Shown here piece after piece: positions 18,414 to 26,428 of a stretch of 64,000 bases of DNA. The position numbers and the translations under genes were made by a program. The first letter of the stretch is position 1; each line of letters opens with the position of its first letter. The DNA is taken from contig NZ_SWJE01000005.1 in NCBI RefSeq assembly GCF_005144415.1, positions 41,827 to 105,826 on the forward strand. Direction: 5' to 3'. Source of the stretch: Trinickia terrae (GTDB lineage Bacteria; Pseudomonadota; Gammaproteobacteria; Burkholderiales; Burkholderiaceae). The notes beneath the pieces were generated by a model. That model saw only the letters and a program-made list of their open reading frames with translations. It had not been told where the DNA came from and did no database searches.

Positions 18414-19588
18414 GCCGCGGTTTCCTCCTGATGGGCCCGCGCGATGATCTCGCACACGGTTTCTACCATCGCTTCGCGTACATGTGCGCCGACGGGCAAC
18501 TCGAGCCAGGACGAGCAGAGACGTGCGGTCACGGGCAGCGCAGCGGTTTGCCGCGCAACGACGCTCGCACGCGAGACGGCGCGCGCTTCCACGTTATCGA
18601 AGGCAAGCCGTTCGACCAGCGCGTCGCGCGACCTGCCGAAGACGCGCTCGTCCAACTCGACTAGGAGCGCCTGATGATTCGAAGCGTCCACGCCGCCGGG
18701 TTCGACGACGCGCAGTCCGGCAATGGACGAAAGGCGCGCCCGGTACAGGTTGGTCAAAGACTGGTTGTGCACTTGGTTGGCCGCGTAGTCGTCGAGACTC
18801 AGGAGACCGATCGCAGCCTGCCCTTCGGACATTCGCCCATTCGACGTTTTCACTACGGGCACAGGGCGACCTGCGCCATAGCTACTGCGAATGTTGCGCA
18901 GCCGCGCCGCGAGTTCGTCGTCATCCGTGGCGACGCATGCCCCGCCCGCAGCGTTCAGGACATTGGATTCGCTGAACGAGAAGACTTCGAGCGCGCCGAA
19001 GCGGCCTGCGCGACCGCCCCTCACCGTGCAGCCGAATGCATGCGTCGAATCGAACAACACCGGCAAGCCGCGATCCCGCGCGAGGCTGGCAAGCGCCTCG
19101 GCGTCGCATGCGCCCCCCCACAGATTCGCGCCGATGATCGCACTGACGGCCGCGTCAACGGAGGCCCCGTCGATTGTCGTGACCGCGCTGTCAAGGCAGA
19201 TCTGGCCGGTGGCGGGGTCGACGTCGCAAGCCACCGCTTCGACGCCGCACCATGCGAGTGCGTGTTCGACGGCGCGATCGCAAACCCCCGGCACCAGCGC
19301 GTGTCCGGAGATGGCGAGCGCTTCGCTCGCCATCATCAAGCCGATGGTCGCGTTGGTGACGCAGACAGCATGTTTGACGCCGAGGAAGTCCTGCAAGCGT
19401 TGTTCGAGCTCCCGTGCGAGCGGGCCTTGGTTCGTGTAGTAACGCCGCTCGAAGATGCCGCGCATCGCGGCCTCATAGCGCTCCCATCCGGGCGCATTGC
19501 GTTGGCCGACGGCGAGCAACTGGGCGAAAGCGGGGGAGCCGCGATCGCGCATGGCCGATGGGGCGTCGATGGGCATCGTGGTTTTCAC
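18410..19588 (-). CDS. DegT/DnrJ/EryC1-like protein lacking the PLP lysine
   Basis: The 392-residue protein has a DegT-type fold: YYTNQGPLARELEQRLQDFLG, CVTNATIGLMMASEAL, and the PLP Asp in VLFDSTHAFG (Asp180) are all kept. At the lysine position the sequence reads SFSESNVLNAAGG, so residue 209 is Asn (AAT, complement of 18962-18964) where 15510-16661 has Lys. Members without the lysine can be dehydratases (ColD uses His) or non-catalytic partners; Asn fits neither well. It overlaps both neighbours by ATGA and is probably co-translated with the aminotransferase at 19585-20778, a possible partner. The reading frame is intact, so this is not a decayed gene. Confidence 0.85.
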   Translation of the reverse strand: MKTTMPIDAPSAMRDRGSPAFAQLLAVGQRNAPGWERYEAAMRGIFERRYYTNQGPLARELEQRLQDFLGVKHAVCVTNATIGLMMASEALAISGHALVPGVCDRAVEHALAWCGVEAVACDVDPATGQICLDSAVTTIDGASVDAAVSAIIGANLWGGACDAEALASLARDRGLPVLFDSTHAFGCTVRGGRAGRFGALEVFSFSESNVLNAAGGACVATDDDELAARLRNIRSSYGAGRPVPVVKTSNGRMSEGQAAIGLLSLDDYAANQVHNQSLTNLYRARLSSIAGLRVVEPGGVDASNHQALLVELDERVFGRSRDALVERLAFDNVEARAVSRASVVARQTAALPVTARLCSSWLELPVGAHVREAMVETVCEIIARAHQEETAA

Positions 19589-20778
19589 CGGGCGACCTCG
19601 CGGGTTTCGGCGCGCGCGTGGATTTCGCCGGCATGCGCCTCTACGAACGAAAGCAGCATGATCACTTCGTCAATGTCATCCATCGTCACGAACTCGCCGC
19701 ACGGCAGCAGCGCGCAGCGCTGCGCGAGGCGATCGGTCTGCGGCAATTCGGCCGGAACGTGCGGATAGGCCATCGGTTTGGCGTGCAGCGGCGGAGAGTA
19801 GTAAGCGCGAGCGAGCACGTTTTCGGCATTCAGAATCTCGATCGTCAGTGATCGTGGCAGAGGCCAATCGTCGAGCAATTCGACCACGATGTTCTTGTAG
19901 CTCGTGCGGTGCGATTCATCGAACTCGATGAGGCGCACGCCCGGTACGCTCGGTAACGTCGTGCGATATCGCTCGTAACGTTCACGGTTGCGCAGGACTT
20001 GCACATCGAGTTCGTCGAGGTTCGCAAGCGCCATCGCCGCATGAACGTCGGCGAGCCGTGCGTCGAGGGAGCCAGGTTGCACTGTGCTGCCGTCGCGCAA
20101 CGTCGCAAGTTCGGCGGCGAGCTCTGCGTCGTTCGTCGTGACGTAGCCGCCCTCGAAGCCGTTAAGGAGTTTGCTCGCGTGCAGCGAAAAGCATTCGGCG
20201 TTTCCGAAGCCACCCACTCGGCCGGCCGCACATTCCTCGTAGACGGATTCGACGGAATCGAACATCAACGGGATGCGGTGCCGCGTGGCGAGCTCGACTA
20301 GCCCTTCTACGTCGCAACAATTGACGATCGGATGGACGCCAAGCAAAAGTGCCGTGTCGTCACCGATACATGCGCTCGTGGTAGCCGCGCTAATCGCGAG
20401 CGTTTTCGGGTCGACTTCGCAAAAGCGCGGCAACAGACCCGTCCAGGCGACCACGTCGGCCATGCGTCGATAGGTGAGCGACGGCATGACGACTTCACGC
20501 TTGCCTGGCCGGGCGAGCGCGGTCATGGTTGTCGCCAGTGCCCAGAAGCCACTGCAAAAGCTCACACAATGTGCCGTTTGGTGAAACTTTGCGAGGCGCG
20601 CTTCGAGCTGCATCGTCACCGCACCCGGCGCCGTGCCCGCTTGACCATAAGCGTCGCGCGAATACTCGAGGAAGCGATCGAAATCCGGCCGTACGAGGTT
20701 CGAGGTCGACTTCGGGACAGAAAACAGGGGCTTAGCGCCGAACAACGCTAGGTCGGCGGCGCTCGACTTCTGCATCAT
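19585..20778 (-). CDS. DegT/DnrJ/EryC1 aminotransferase
   Basis: About 397 residues; ATG codons at 20778 and 20775 are both possible starts. It overlaps the methyltransferase stop upstream and the next gene downstream by ATGA. It keeps the PLP Asp in LMFDSVESVYE (Asp174) and the lysine Lys203 in SLHASKLLNGFEGG. SFCSGFWALATTMTAL is the phosphate-binding region. It should aminate a keto-sugar nucleotide. Sequence differs clearly from the other two aminotransferase-fold proteins of the island, so a distinct substrate or carbon position is likely. Confidence 0.9.
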   Translation of the reverse strand: MMQKSSAADLALFGAKPLFSVPKSTSNLVRPDFDRFLEYSRDAYGQAGTAPGAVTMQLEARLAKFHQTAHCVSFCSGFWALATTMTALARPGKREVVMPSLTYRRMADVVAWTGLLPRFCEVDPKTLAISAATTSACIGDDTALLLGVHPIVNCCDVEGLVELATRHRIPLMFDSVESVYEECAAGRVGGFGNAECFSLHASKLLNGFEGGYVTTNDAELAAELATLRDGSTVQPGSLDARLADVHAAMALANLDELDVQVLRNRERYERYRTTLPSVPGVRLIEFDESHRTSYKNIVVELLDDWPLPRSLTIEILNAENVLARAYYSPPLHAKPMAYPHVPAELPQTDRLAQRCALLPCGEFVTMDDIDEVIMLLSFVEAHAGEIHARAETREVAR

Positions 20779-21542
20779 TGCACGGGTCCTGGGTTGACTT
20801 GCTCGCGCGATGCGTTGGGCGCCGACCGGCGGTGAAGCACGGCGTCGTAACGGTAATACCCGGAGAAGTAGCCCTCCGGCATTGTTCCGAATTCGGTATC
20901 CCAGCCGGTGCTGGCAGCTAGCGCAGCAAATTCGGCTCGCGTGCGCCAGATGCCGATCCGCGCGCGAGGGTCGGTGAGCTCACCCGGCTCAGGGATGCGT
21001 GGTGCGTAAAATGCCGCGGCGCGTTCGCCGTCGGGCACATTACCGAGGAAGACGCGGTCGACGTTGACGAATCGGCTGTGCAGCGTTTGCAATGTCGTTT
21101 GCGCCTCTTGCTCGGAAAGGTACGAGAAGCTCGCGTAGCACATGACTTTAGTGAAGCGCTCGGGCATGGCTTCGGCGCAAACATACTCGGCAGCACCGCT
21201 GGCCGCGAAGGTGAATTGCGGCGGCACGGCGAAATGCTGATTCGCGATGTCGATCATGTATGACGAGATGTCCACGCCGACGAGCGACGAGCAGGCACGG
21301 AAGAGTCGCGCGGACAGCGCCCCGTTACCGCACGCGAGGTCGAGCACGATATCTTTGGGCTCGATCGCGAGATGCTGGCGGATCGCTTGCATGATCATAT
21401 CGACGTGTTCCTCGGACACGACCTTGCCGCCCACGGTGCGTTTGACTTGCGCCCAAAAGTCGTCGGGGGCGCAAGTTCTCGCATGCTCGTCGTAATCGAC
21501 GGTCGGATAGTTGCGCGGCGCACTCGGATTGGGATGGTTCAT
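20775..21542 (-). CDS. Class I SAM-dependent methyltransferase
   Basis: The 255-residue protein contains motif I DIVLDLACGNGALSARLF (about 79-96), the acidic loop VGVDISSYMI and the post-motif CYASFSYL. It is the family that methylates sugars, amino sugars or small acids in surface-glycan loci. The C-terminal YYRYDAVLHRR is typical of sugar methyltransferases. It overlaps the next gene by four bases and lies 24 bases after the GT2 gene. A role in N- or O-methylation of the flagellar or surface sugar is inferred from the locus. Confidence 0.85.
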   Translation of the reverse strand: MNHPNPSAPRNYPTVDYDEHARTCAPDDFWAQVKRTVGGKVVSEEHVDMIMQAIRQHLAIEPKDIVLDLACGNGALSARLFRACSSLVGVDISSYMIDIANQHFAVPPQFTFAASGAAEYVCAEAMPERFTKVMCYASFSYLSEQEAQTTLQTLHSRFVNVDRVFLGNVPDGERAAAFYAPRIPEPGELTDPRARIGIWRTRAEFAALAASTGWDTEFGTMPEGYFSGYYRYDAVLHRRSAPNASREQVNPGPVQ

Positions 21543-21566
21543 GGCTTTGCGAGGTAAGTCGAGCGG

Positions 21567-22568
21567 CTATTGGACGGACGGTTGTACGGACGCGAGTCGG
21601 GCACGTGCAGCCGCTTCCTTTCGCTGAGCGACACGTTGAGCCACGTTGGCGCGTGCAAATGCGAAGTCGGCCTGGAAGCGTTCCGACGAGAGAAGCTCCG
21701 CCGGTGGCCTTGCCGTCAGTTCTTCAAGATTGGCGGAAAGGCGCGCGATCTCCGGCAGCACTCCGGCGAAGTTGGCGTACAAGGCATGCAAACGGTGCTT
21801 CGCACCTTCGAGCAACGCCCCATGAAGGTTGCCGGCGGCGGCCTCGCTGCGCACCAGCAGTTCCCATTCATAGAGACCCGCGCTGAAATTCCAGCTCATG
21901 ACGGTCGACAACTGGCCCGCATGTCGCCGAAAGGCGCTCAGGTAGCCGCCTACTGCGACGAGCGGCGCCTGCTCGGCTATGTTGAGGAACATTGCGACGT
22001 CGCTGCCAAGAAAGTCGAGTTGCAAGCCTCGATAGTCGACGATGCGTTCGACGTCGATCCGCTCGCGATCAACCATCACGTTACTCGGCTCGCCGATGAA
22101 GTTATTGAGTCCGGCGACCATCTGTTGTACGAGATAGGCGCGGTCGACGAGTGCTGTTTGTCCCACCTGTAGCAGCGGCTGCGGGGTGCCGAGCACATTG
22201 CCGTCACCGTCGATCACCACCCGGTCGTGAAATGCAAGGGCCGAATTGGGGTTTGCGGTGAGCGCTGCCGACAGCACTTCGATCGAAGCCGGCATCAAAA
22301 GGTCGTCGTCGCACAGCCATTTGACGTACTTGCCGCTCGCTCGCTTCCAGAGGGCCTGGAAGTTGAGCGTGCCCCTCTGGAAACCATGATGGAAGTAGCG
22401 GATTCGCGGATCGTCGAAGCTTTTGACGAGGGCTTCCAGATGAGCCTCCGGCGTGTCATCGCCGATGAGGATCTCGAAGTCCTGCAGCGTCTGGCGCAGG
22501 GCGCTGACGATTGCCTCGCGCAGGTGCCCGGCTTTATAGGCGGGAATCAAAATGCTGACCAAAGCCAT
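21567..22568 (-). CDS. Family 2 glycosyltransferase
   Basis: The 333-residue protein has GT2 motifs VSILIPAYKAGHLREAI, IGDDTPE and the metal site WLCDDDLLMP. It is collinear with the first ~325 residues of the fusion protein at 13763-15490, sharing FDDPRIRYFHHGFQ, MVAGLNNFIGEPSN and the C-terminal helical part ending in SSERFQADFAFARANVAQRV. It lacks the zinc ribbon and methyltransferase. The two genes lie on opposite strands of the same island, so a duplication with gain or loss of the methyltransferase half is likely. Cytoplasmic. Confidence 0.9.
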   Translation of the reverse strand: MALVSILIPAYKAGHLREAIVSALRQTLQDFEILIGDDTPEAHLEALVKSFDDPRIRYFHHGFQRGTLNFQALWKRASGKYVKWLCDDDLLMPASIEVLSAALTANPNSALAFHDRVVIDGDGNVLGTPQPLLQVGQTALVDRAYLVQQMVAGLNNFIGEPSNVMVDRERIDVERIVDYRGLQLDFLGSDVAMFLNIAEQAPLVAVGGYLSAFRRHAGQLSTVMSWNFSAGLYEWELLVRSEAAAGNLHGALLEGAKHRLHALYANFAGVLPEIARLSANLEELTARPPAELLSSERFQADFAFARANVAQRVAQRKEAAARARLASVQPSVQ

Positions 22569-22677
22569 GTGAGGCCCCCTTTTTCATCGTTCGACCCGCA
22601 CTTTAGCTTCGCTAGTGACTATTCAATGGCGCAAAAAGAGCCCCAATTCCGCGGCAATTCCGAAGCTTCGTGGCCGC

Positions 22678-23547
22678 TCAGGCTTGGGGCGCTGCCGCAT
22701 TGCGCGCTCTTCGCGCGGTCTGAATGAGCGTCTCGCGAATTTGCAGGAATATCTGCAAGTAGCTTGCGCGGCCCGTTTCGATCGCTGCAGTCTTCAATGC
22801 GTCGAGCACCGACAGATCGACAGGGTAGGGACTGACCATCGACCCCGACATCGGCAGCTGAATCGGGTCATATTGCTTCACGCGCCAATGGGGCTCGGCG
22901 GCGAGGAGCAGCGACACGACGCGCTCGATGATGAACACCTTCGACGGAACGAAGCCGCGTCCATAGACGGCCGGCGCGTTCAGTTGGCCGCTGAGCGCGC
23001 TGTTGCCGGTTTCCGCGATCGCAAAGAGCATTTCGCACTTTTCGAGCCAACGCCGCCAAAACGCGGGTGTGGCCACAAAGTAATTGCAAAAGATGCTGTG
23101 GCGCGAATCCATTGGTAGCGCGTGCGGATCGACGCCCGGCGCGATGAGCGCGACGCTCTGCTCGAAGATTGGCCAAATGCCAGGCTGATTTGTCGCCGCC
23201 TGCTCGAAAGTGTTCAGATATACGGCGCTCTGGTCGAAAAACGGCGAGAACGCGATGACGTCGGCGCCGCTTTGCACGCTTGCGATGAATGCGTTGACGG
23301 CGGTCGAGTGGAGCGTGGTCTTTTGGCCGAACTTTGGTGAGAAGAAGCCGTAGAGCGTGTTTTCATCGAGCGCATGCCCGAGCAGGAACTTGCGGATGGG
23401 CCAGTATTCGCGCCAGTCGGGCCGCTCTCCGCGATTGTCGAGCGGGATGAAGCCCGGATCGAGTTGAAGGCGCGTTTCGTCGGAGTAGTAGATCTGGCGA
23501 ATTTCGACCGACCGTCCGCCGGACGATGGCTTCGAAAGTTCAAGCAA
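22678..23547 (-). CDS. Uncharacterised protein of the glycosylation island
   Basis: The 289-residue protein starts at TTG 23547; GGAGG lies 7 bases upstream and supports this rare start. No signal peptide or membrane segment. Notable stretches are YWPIRKFLLGHALDENTLYGFFSPKFGQKT, ADVIAFSPFFDQSAVYLNTFEQ and NYFVATPAFWRRWLEKCE. Aromatic-rich, DxD-free, and reminiscent of proteins encoded in capsule and O-antigen loci, but I cannot name a family. First gene of the minus-strand sugar operon, 109 bases before the GT2 gene. Possibly a transferase of unusual type. Confidence 0.7.
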   Translation of the reverse strand: MLELSKPSSGGRSVEIRQIYYSDETRLQLDPGFIPLDNRGERPDWREYWPIRKFLLGHALDENTLYGFFSPKFGQKTTLHSTAVNAFIASVQSGADVIAFSPFFDQSAVYLNTFEQAATNQPGIWPIFEQSVALIAPGVDPHALPMDSRHSIFCNYFVATPAFWRRWLEKCEMLFAIAETGNSALSGQLNAPAVYGRGFVPSKVFIIERVVSLLLAAEPHWRVKQYDPIQLPMSGSMVSPYPVDLSVLDALKTAAIETGRASYLQIFLQIRETLIQTARRARNAAAPQA

Positions 23548-23875
23548 GGGATTGCCTCCGGTGATTGGGCGATTCTCATGTGCAGCAAGCGCCGCGCGTG
23601 AGAAGCCGCAGGATGGCGAGAGTTTGATGGTTGGGCTTCAGGTTGTATCGATCGAACAAGGCGTGGTTTCAGGCTCAATTCACGATGTTCGAATAAACGA
23701 AAGTCGGCCTCTCGCCAGCCAGGGTGCCGGTGGCGCGGTGCAGTTCTGAAAATGAACGGGAAACGACGTGCTTTTCCTGCGATTGAAGAACGTACGGCAA
23801 GGCTATGCTGCGGTCTATTGTCAGATGCGGCGTGAACGCGCTGTATCAGCCCGAATTGATTTCCGATCTCCCCCA
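23548..23875. other. Divergent promoter region inside the glycosylation island
   Basis: The 328 bases separate the minus-strand sugar operon from the plus-strand transferase run and should hold both promoters. No repeats, RNA genes or persuasive small open frames were seen. GGAGG at 23555-23559 (minus strand) is the ribosome-binding site of the TTG-started gene. Confidence 0.45.
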
Positions 23876-24559
23876 ATGAAGCCGATCCGACTCGTATGTG
23901 GCACCCGGCATTCCGACACGGCCTTTGCCGCGCAATCCGCGCTCGGCCGCTCGCTGAAGCTCTATGACCACCAGCCGCAGCAGCAGCTGGTGCTGTTCGA
24001 CAACAACAGCAAAGGCCTGTCGACGATCTACAACCGCGCGATCGAGCACGCCCGGGAGAACCCCGCGATTCTCGTCTTCATCCATGACGACATCTCGATT
24101 TGCGACTTCTTCTGGGTCGAGCGGATCCACGAAGCCGTCAAGCAGTTCGACATCGTGGGCCTCGCCGGCAACACGCGCCGCATGCCGCGCCAGCCGTCCT
24201 GGGCGTTCACGCCCGAGATGCAATGGGACCGCCGTGAATTCCTGAGCGGCGTCGTCGGGCACGGCAAAGGCTTTCCGTGCGACGTCGTTTCGCGCTTCGG
24301 CCCGTCGGGCCAAGCGTGCAAGCTGCTCGACGGCCTCATGCTCGTTGCCGACAGCGAGCGGCTCATCGAAAGCGGCGTGCGCTTCGACGAGCAGTTCGAT
24401 TTCCATTTCTACGACCTGGACTTCTGCCGCCAGGCGGAGCTGAAGGGCCTGACGATGGGCACTTGGCCGATCAGCGTCGTCCACGAAAGCGGCGGTGCGT
24501 TCGGCTCGCCGTCGTGGCGCGCGGCCTACGAGCGTTATCTGCGCAAATATGGCGAGTAA
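23876..24559 (+). CDS. StrF-type glycosyltransferase (GT2-like)
   Basis: The 227-residue protein starts at ATG 23876. It resembles the single-domain glycosyltransferases named after streptomycin StrF: VFIHDDISICDFFW (metal site HDD), FDIVGLAGNTR, and FHFYDLDFCRQAELKGL, followed by VVHESGGAFG. These transfer a sugar from a nucleotide donor. It is the first gene of a run with the three SPINDLY transferases and overlaps the next gene by 11 bases. Its job may be extension of the glycan placed on flagellin; inferred from position. Confidence 0.82.
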   Translation: MKPIRLVCGTRHSDTAFAAQSALGRSLKLYDHQPQQQLVLFDNNSKGLSTIYNRAIEHARENPAILVFIHDDISICDFFWVERIHEAVKQFDIVGLAGNTRRMPRQPSWAFTPEMQWDRREFLSGVVGHGKGFPCDVVSRFGPSGQACKLLDGLMLVADSERLIESGVRFDEQFDFHFYDLDFCRQAELKGLTMGTWPISVVHESGGAFGSPSWRAAYERYLRKYGE

Positions 24560-26363
24560 ACCGATGCCGGCGGCGGGCCGGCTTCCCCAGCCGATCGAAG
24601 TCGGCCTCGCGCATCAGCAGGCCGGGCGCCTCGCCGAGGCGGCGGCCGTCTACAAGCAAATTCTCGCCGTCCAGCCGAATCATCCCGACGCGCTGCATCT
24701 GCTCGGGCTCGTCGCGTATCTCGAAGGCAACTACGGGGCGTCGGCCGATCTCATCATGAGCGCGCTGAGCCACCGCGAGAGCGAGATCTATTACGGCAAC
24801 CTCGGCAATGCGTTTGCCGCGCTCAGCAAGCACGCGGCGGCTGCCGAGTGCTTTCGTTGCGCCATCGCGATCAAGCCCGACTACATACACGCCCACAACA
24901 ACCTCGGCAACATGCTGCGCGAGTGCGGCCAGTTCGACGCGGCCGTGCAGAGCTTCAAGACCGTCATCGCGCTGAAGCCCGATCATGCCGAGGCGTACAA
25001 CAACCTGGCCAACGTGCTGGTCGATCTCGGCGGCCTTGACGCCGCGATCGACGCCTACCAAAAGGCGATCGCGCTGCGGCCGGACCTGCTCACGACGCGC
25101 AGCAATCTGCTGTTCATCCTCAGCTACCGCGAAAGCCTCGCGTCGTCCGACTACCTGGCGCAGGCGCTCGACTTCGGCCGCGCGGCGACGGCCCAGGCGC
25201 GACCGTGGTCCGAGTGGCATGTGCCGCTGGCAAGCCGGCGTGACGGGCCGTTGCGCGTCGGCCTCGTTTCCGGCGACCTCAAGGTCCATCCGACCGGCAT
25301 TTTTCTCGAGAGCATCCTCGCGCACGTCGACACGAGACGGATCGAGCTCGTCGCGTATCCGACGCAGCGGATCGAGGATGAGCTGACTGCGCGCATCAAG
25401 CCGCGTTTCGCGGCGTGGACGAATCTCACGTCGCTTACCGACGAGGCGGCCGCCCGCCGGATTCGGGACGACAGGATCGACGTTCTCGTCGACCTGTCCG
25501 GCCACATGAACCACAACCGCCTGCCGCTGTTCGCATGGCGGCCGGCGCCGGTGCAGGCGAGCTGGCTCGGCTACTTCGCGAGCACGGGGCTGCCCGCGAT
25601 CGACTACGTGATCGGTGACCCGCACGTGCTGCCGGCCGCCAGCGAGAGCCAGTTTTCCGAGCGGCTCTGGCGCCTGCCCGACAGCTATCTCTGCTTCACG
25701 CCGCCCGAGGAGAACGTGGCAGTCGGCCCGCTGCCGCTCGCGGGAGAGCGGCACGTGACGTTCGGCTGCTTCAACCACCTGATGAAGATGAACGACACGG
25801 TGGTCGCCGTGTGGGCGCGCATCCTCCACGCGGTGCCCGGCTCGCGTCTCTTCCTGAAGGCCAAGCAGCTCGACGACGCGGCCACGCGCAACGAGACGCT
25901 CAGGCGCTTCGCCGCCGTGGGCATCGGCGCCGAACGGCTGATTCTCGAGGGCCGCTCGCCGCGCCATGAATACTTCGAGGCGTACAACCGCGTCGATATC
26001 GCGCTGAGCCCGTTCCCTTATCCGGGCGGCACGACGAGCGTCGAAGGACTCTGGATGGGCGTGCCCGTCCTGTGCCGCCGCGGCGACCGGTTTCTCGCGA
26101 ACATCTGCACGAGCCTGCTGCACTCGGCCGGACTCGAGGAGTGGATCGCGGCCGACGACGACGACTACGTCGCGAAAGCCGTCGCGTTTGCGCGCGACCC
26201 CGAGCGGCTCGCCGCGCTGCGCGGCTCCTTGCGCGCGACGCTGCTCGCCTCGCCGCTGTGCGACGCCGCACGCTATGCGCGCAATCTCGAAGCGGCGTTC
26301 GAAGGCATCTGGCGCGAGCGCGTTGCGCAACTGGGTGCGCCGCCACGAGATCCCGCGCCCTGA
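24549..26363 (+). CDS. TPR/SPINDLY-family O-linked glycosyltransferase, first of three
   Basis: The protein has 604 residues from ATG 24549; ATG 24564 is also possible. Residues ~15-190 hold about five TPR units (AHNNLGNMLRECGQFDAAVQSFK, AEAYNNLANVLVDLGG). The catalytic half (about 215-595) is of O-GlcNAc-transferase type: the His of SGDLKVHPTGIFLES aligns with the OGT active-site His, the Lys of FGCFNHLMKMND with the UDP-contacting Lys, and PYPGGTTSVEGLWMG is the family signature. Such enzymes attach sugars to Ser/Thr of proteins in the cytoplasm. In Burkholderia a related protein next to fliC (FlmQ) glycosylates flagellin, from memory. Likely target: FliC encoded 7 kb downstream. Confidence 0.88.
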   Translation: MASKPMPAAGRLPQPIEVGLAHQQAGRLAEAAAVYKQILAVQPNHPDALHLLGLVAYLEGNYGASADLIMSALSHRESEIYYGNLGNAFAALSKHAAAAECFRCAIAIKPDYIHAHNNLGNMLRECGQFDAAVQSFKTVIALKPDHAEAYNNLANVLVDLGGLDAAIDAYQKAIALRPDLLTTRSNLLFILSYRESLASSDYLAQALDFGRAATAQARPWSEWHVPLASRRDGPLRVGLVSGDLKVHPTGIFLESILAHVDTRRIELVAYPTQRIEDELTARIKPRFAAWTNLTSLTDEAAARRIRDDRIDVLVDLSGHMNHNRLPLFAWRPAPVQASWLGYFASTGLPAIDYVIGDPHVLPAASESQFSERLWRLPDSYLCFTPPEENVAVGPLPLAGERHVTFGCFNHLMKMNDTVVAVWARILHAVPGSRLFLKAKQLDDAATRNETLRRFAAVGIGAERLILEGRSPRHEYFEAYNRVDIALSPFPYPGGTTSVEGLWMGVPVLCRRGDRFLANICTSLLHSAGLEEWIAADDDDYVAKAVAFARDPERLAALRGSLRATLLASPLCDAARYARNLEAAFEGIWRERVAQLGAPPRDPAP

Positions 26364-26428
26364 GCGCGGCGGCGCGATCGCCTGGACACGCCTCGCGCCG
26401 CTGCCGTTTCCTCATCCACGGACTATCC

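Noticed and set aside
18410..19588. Treating the lysine-less DegT gene as a pseudogene
   Set aside because: Frame, length, overlaps and other conserved residues are intact; only the lysine is changed.
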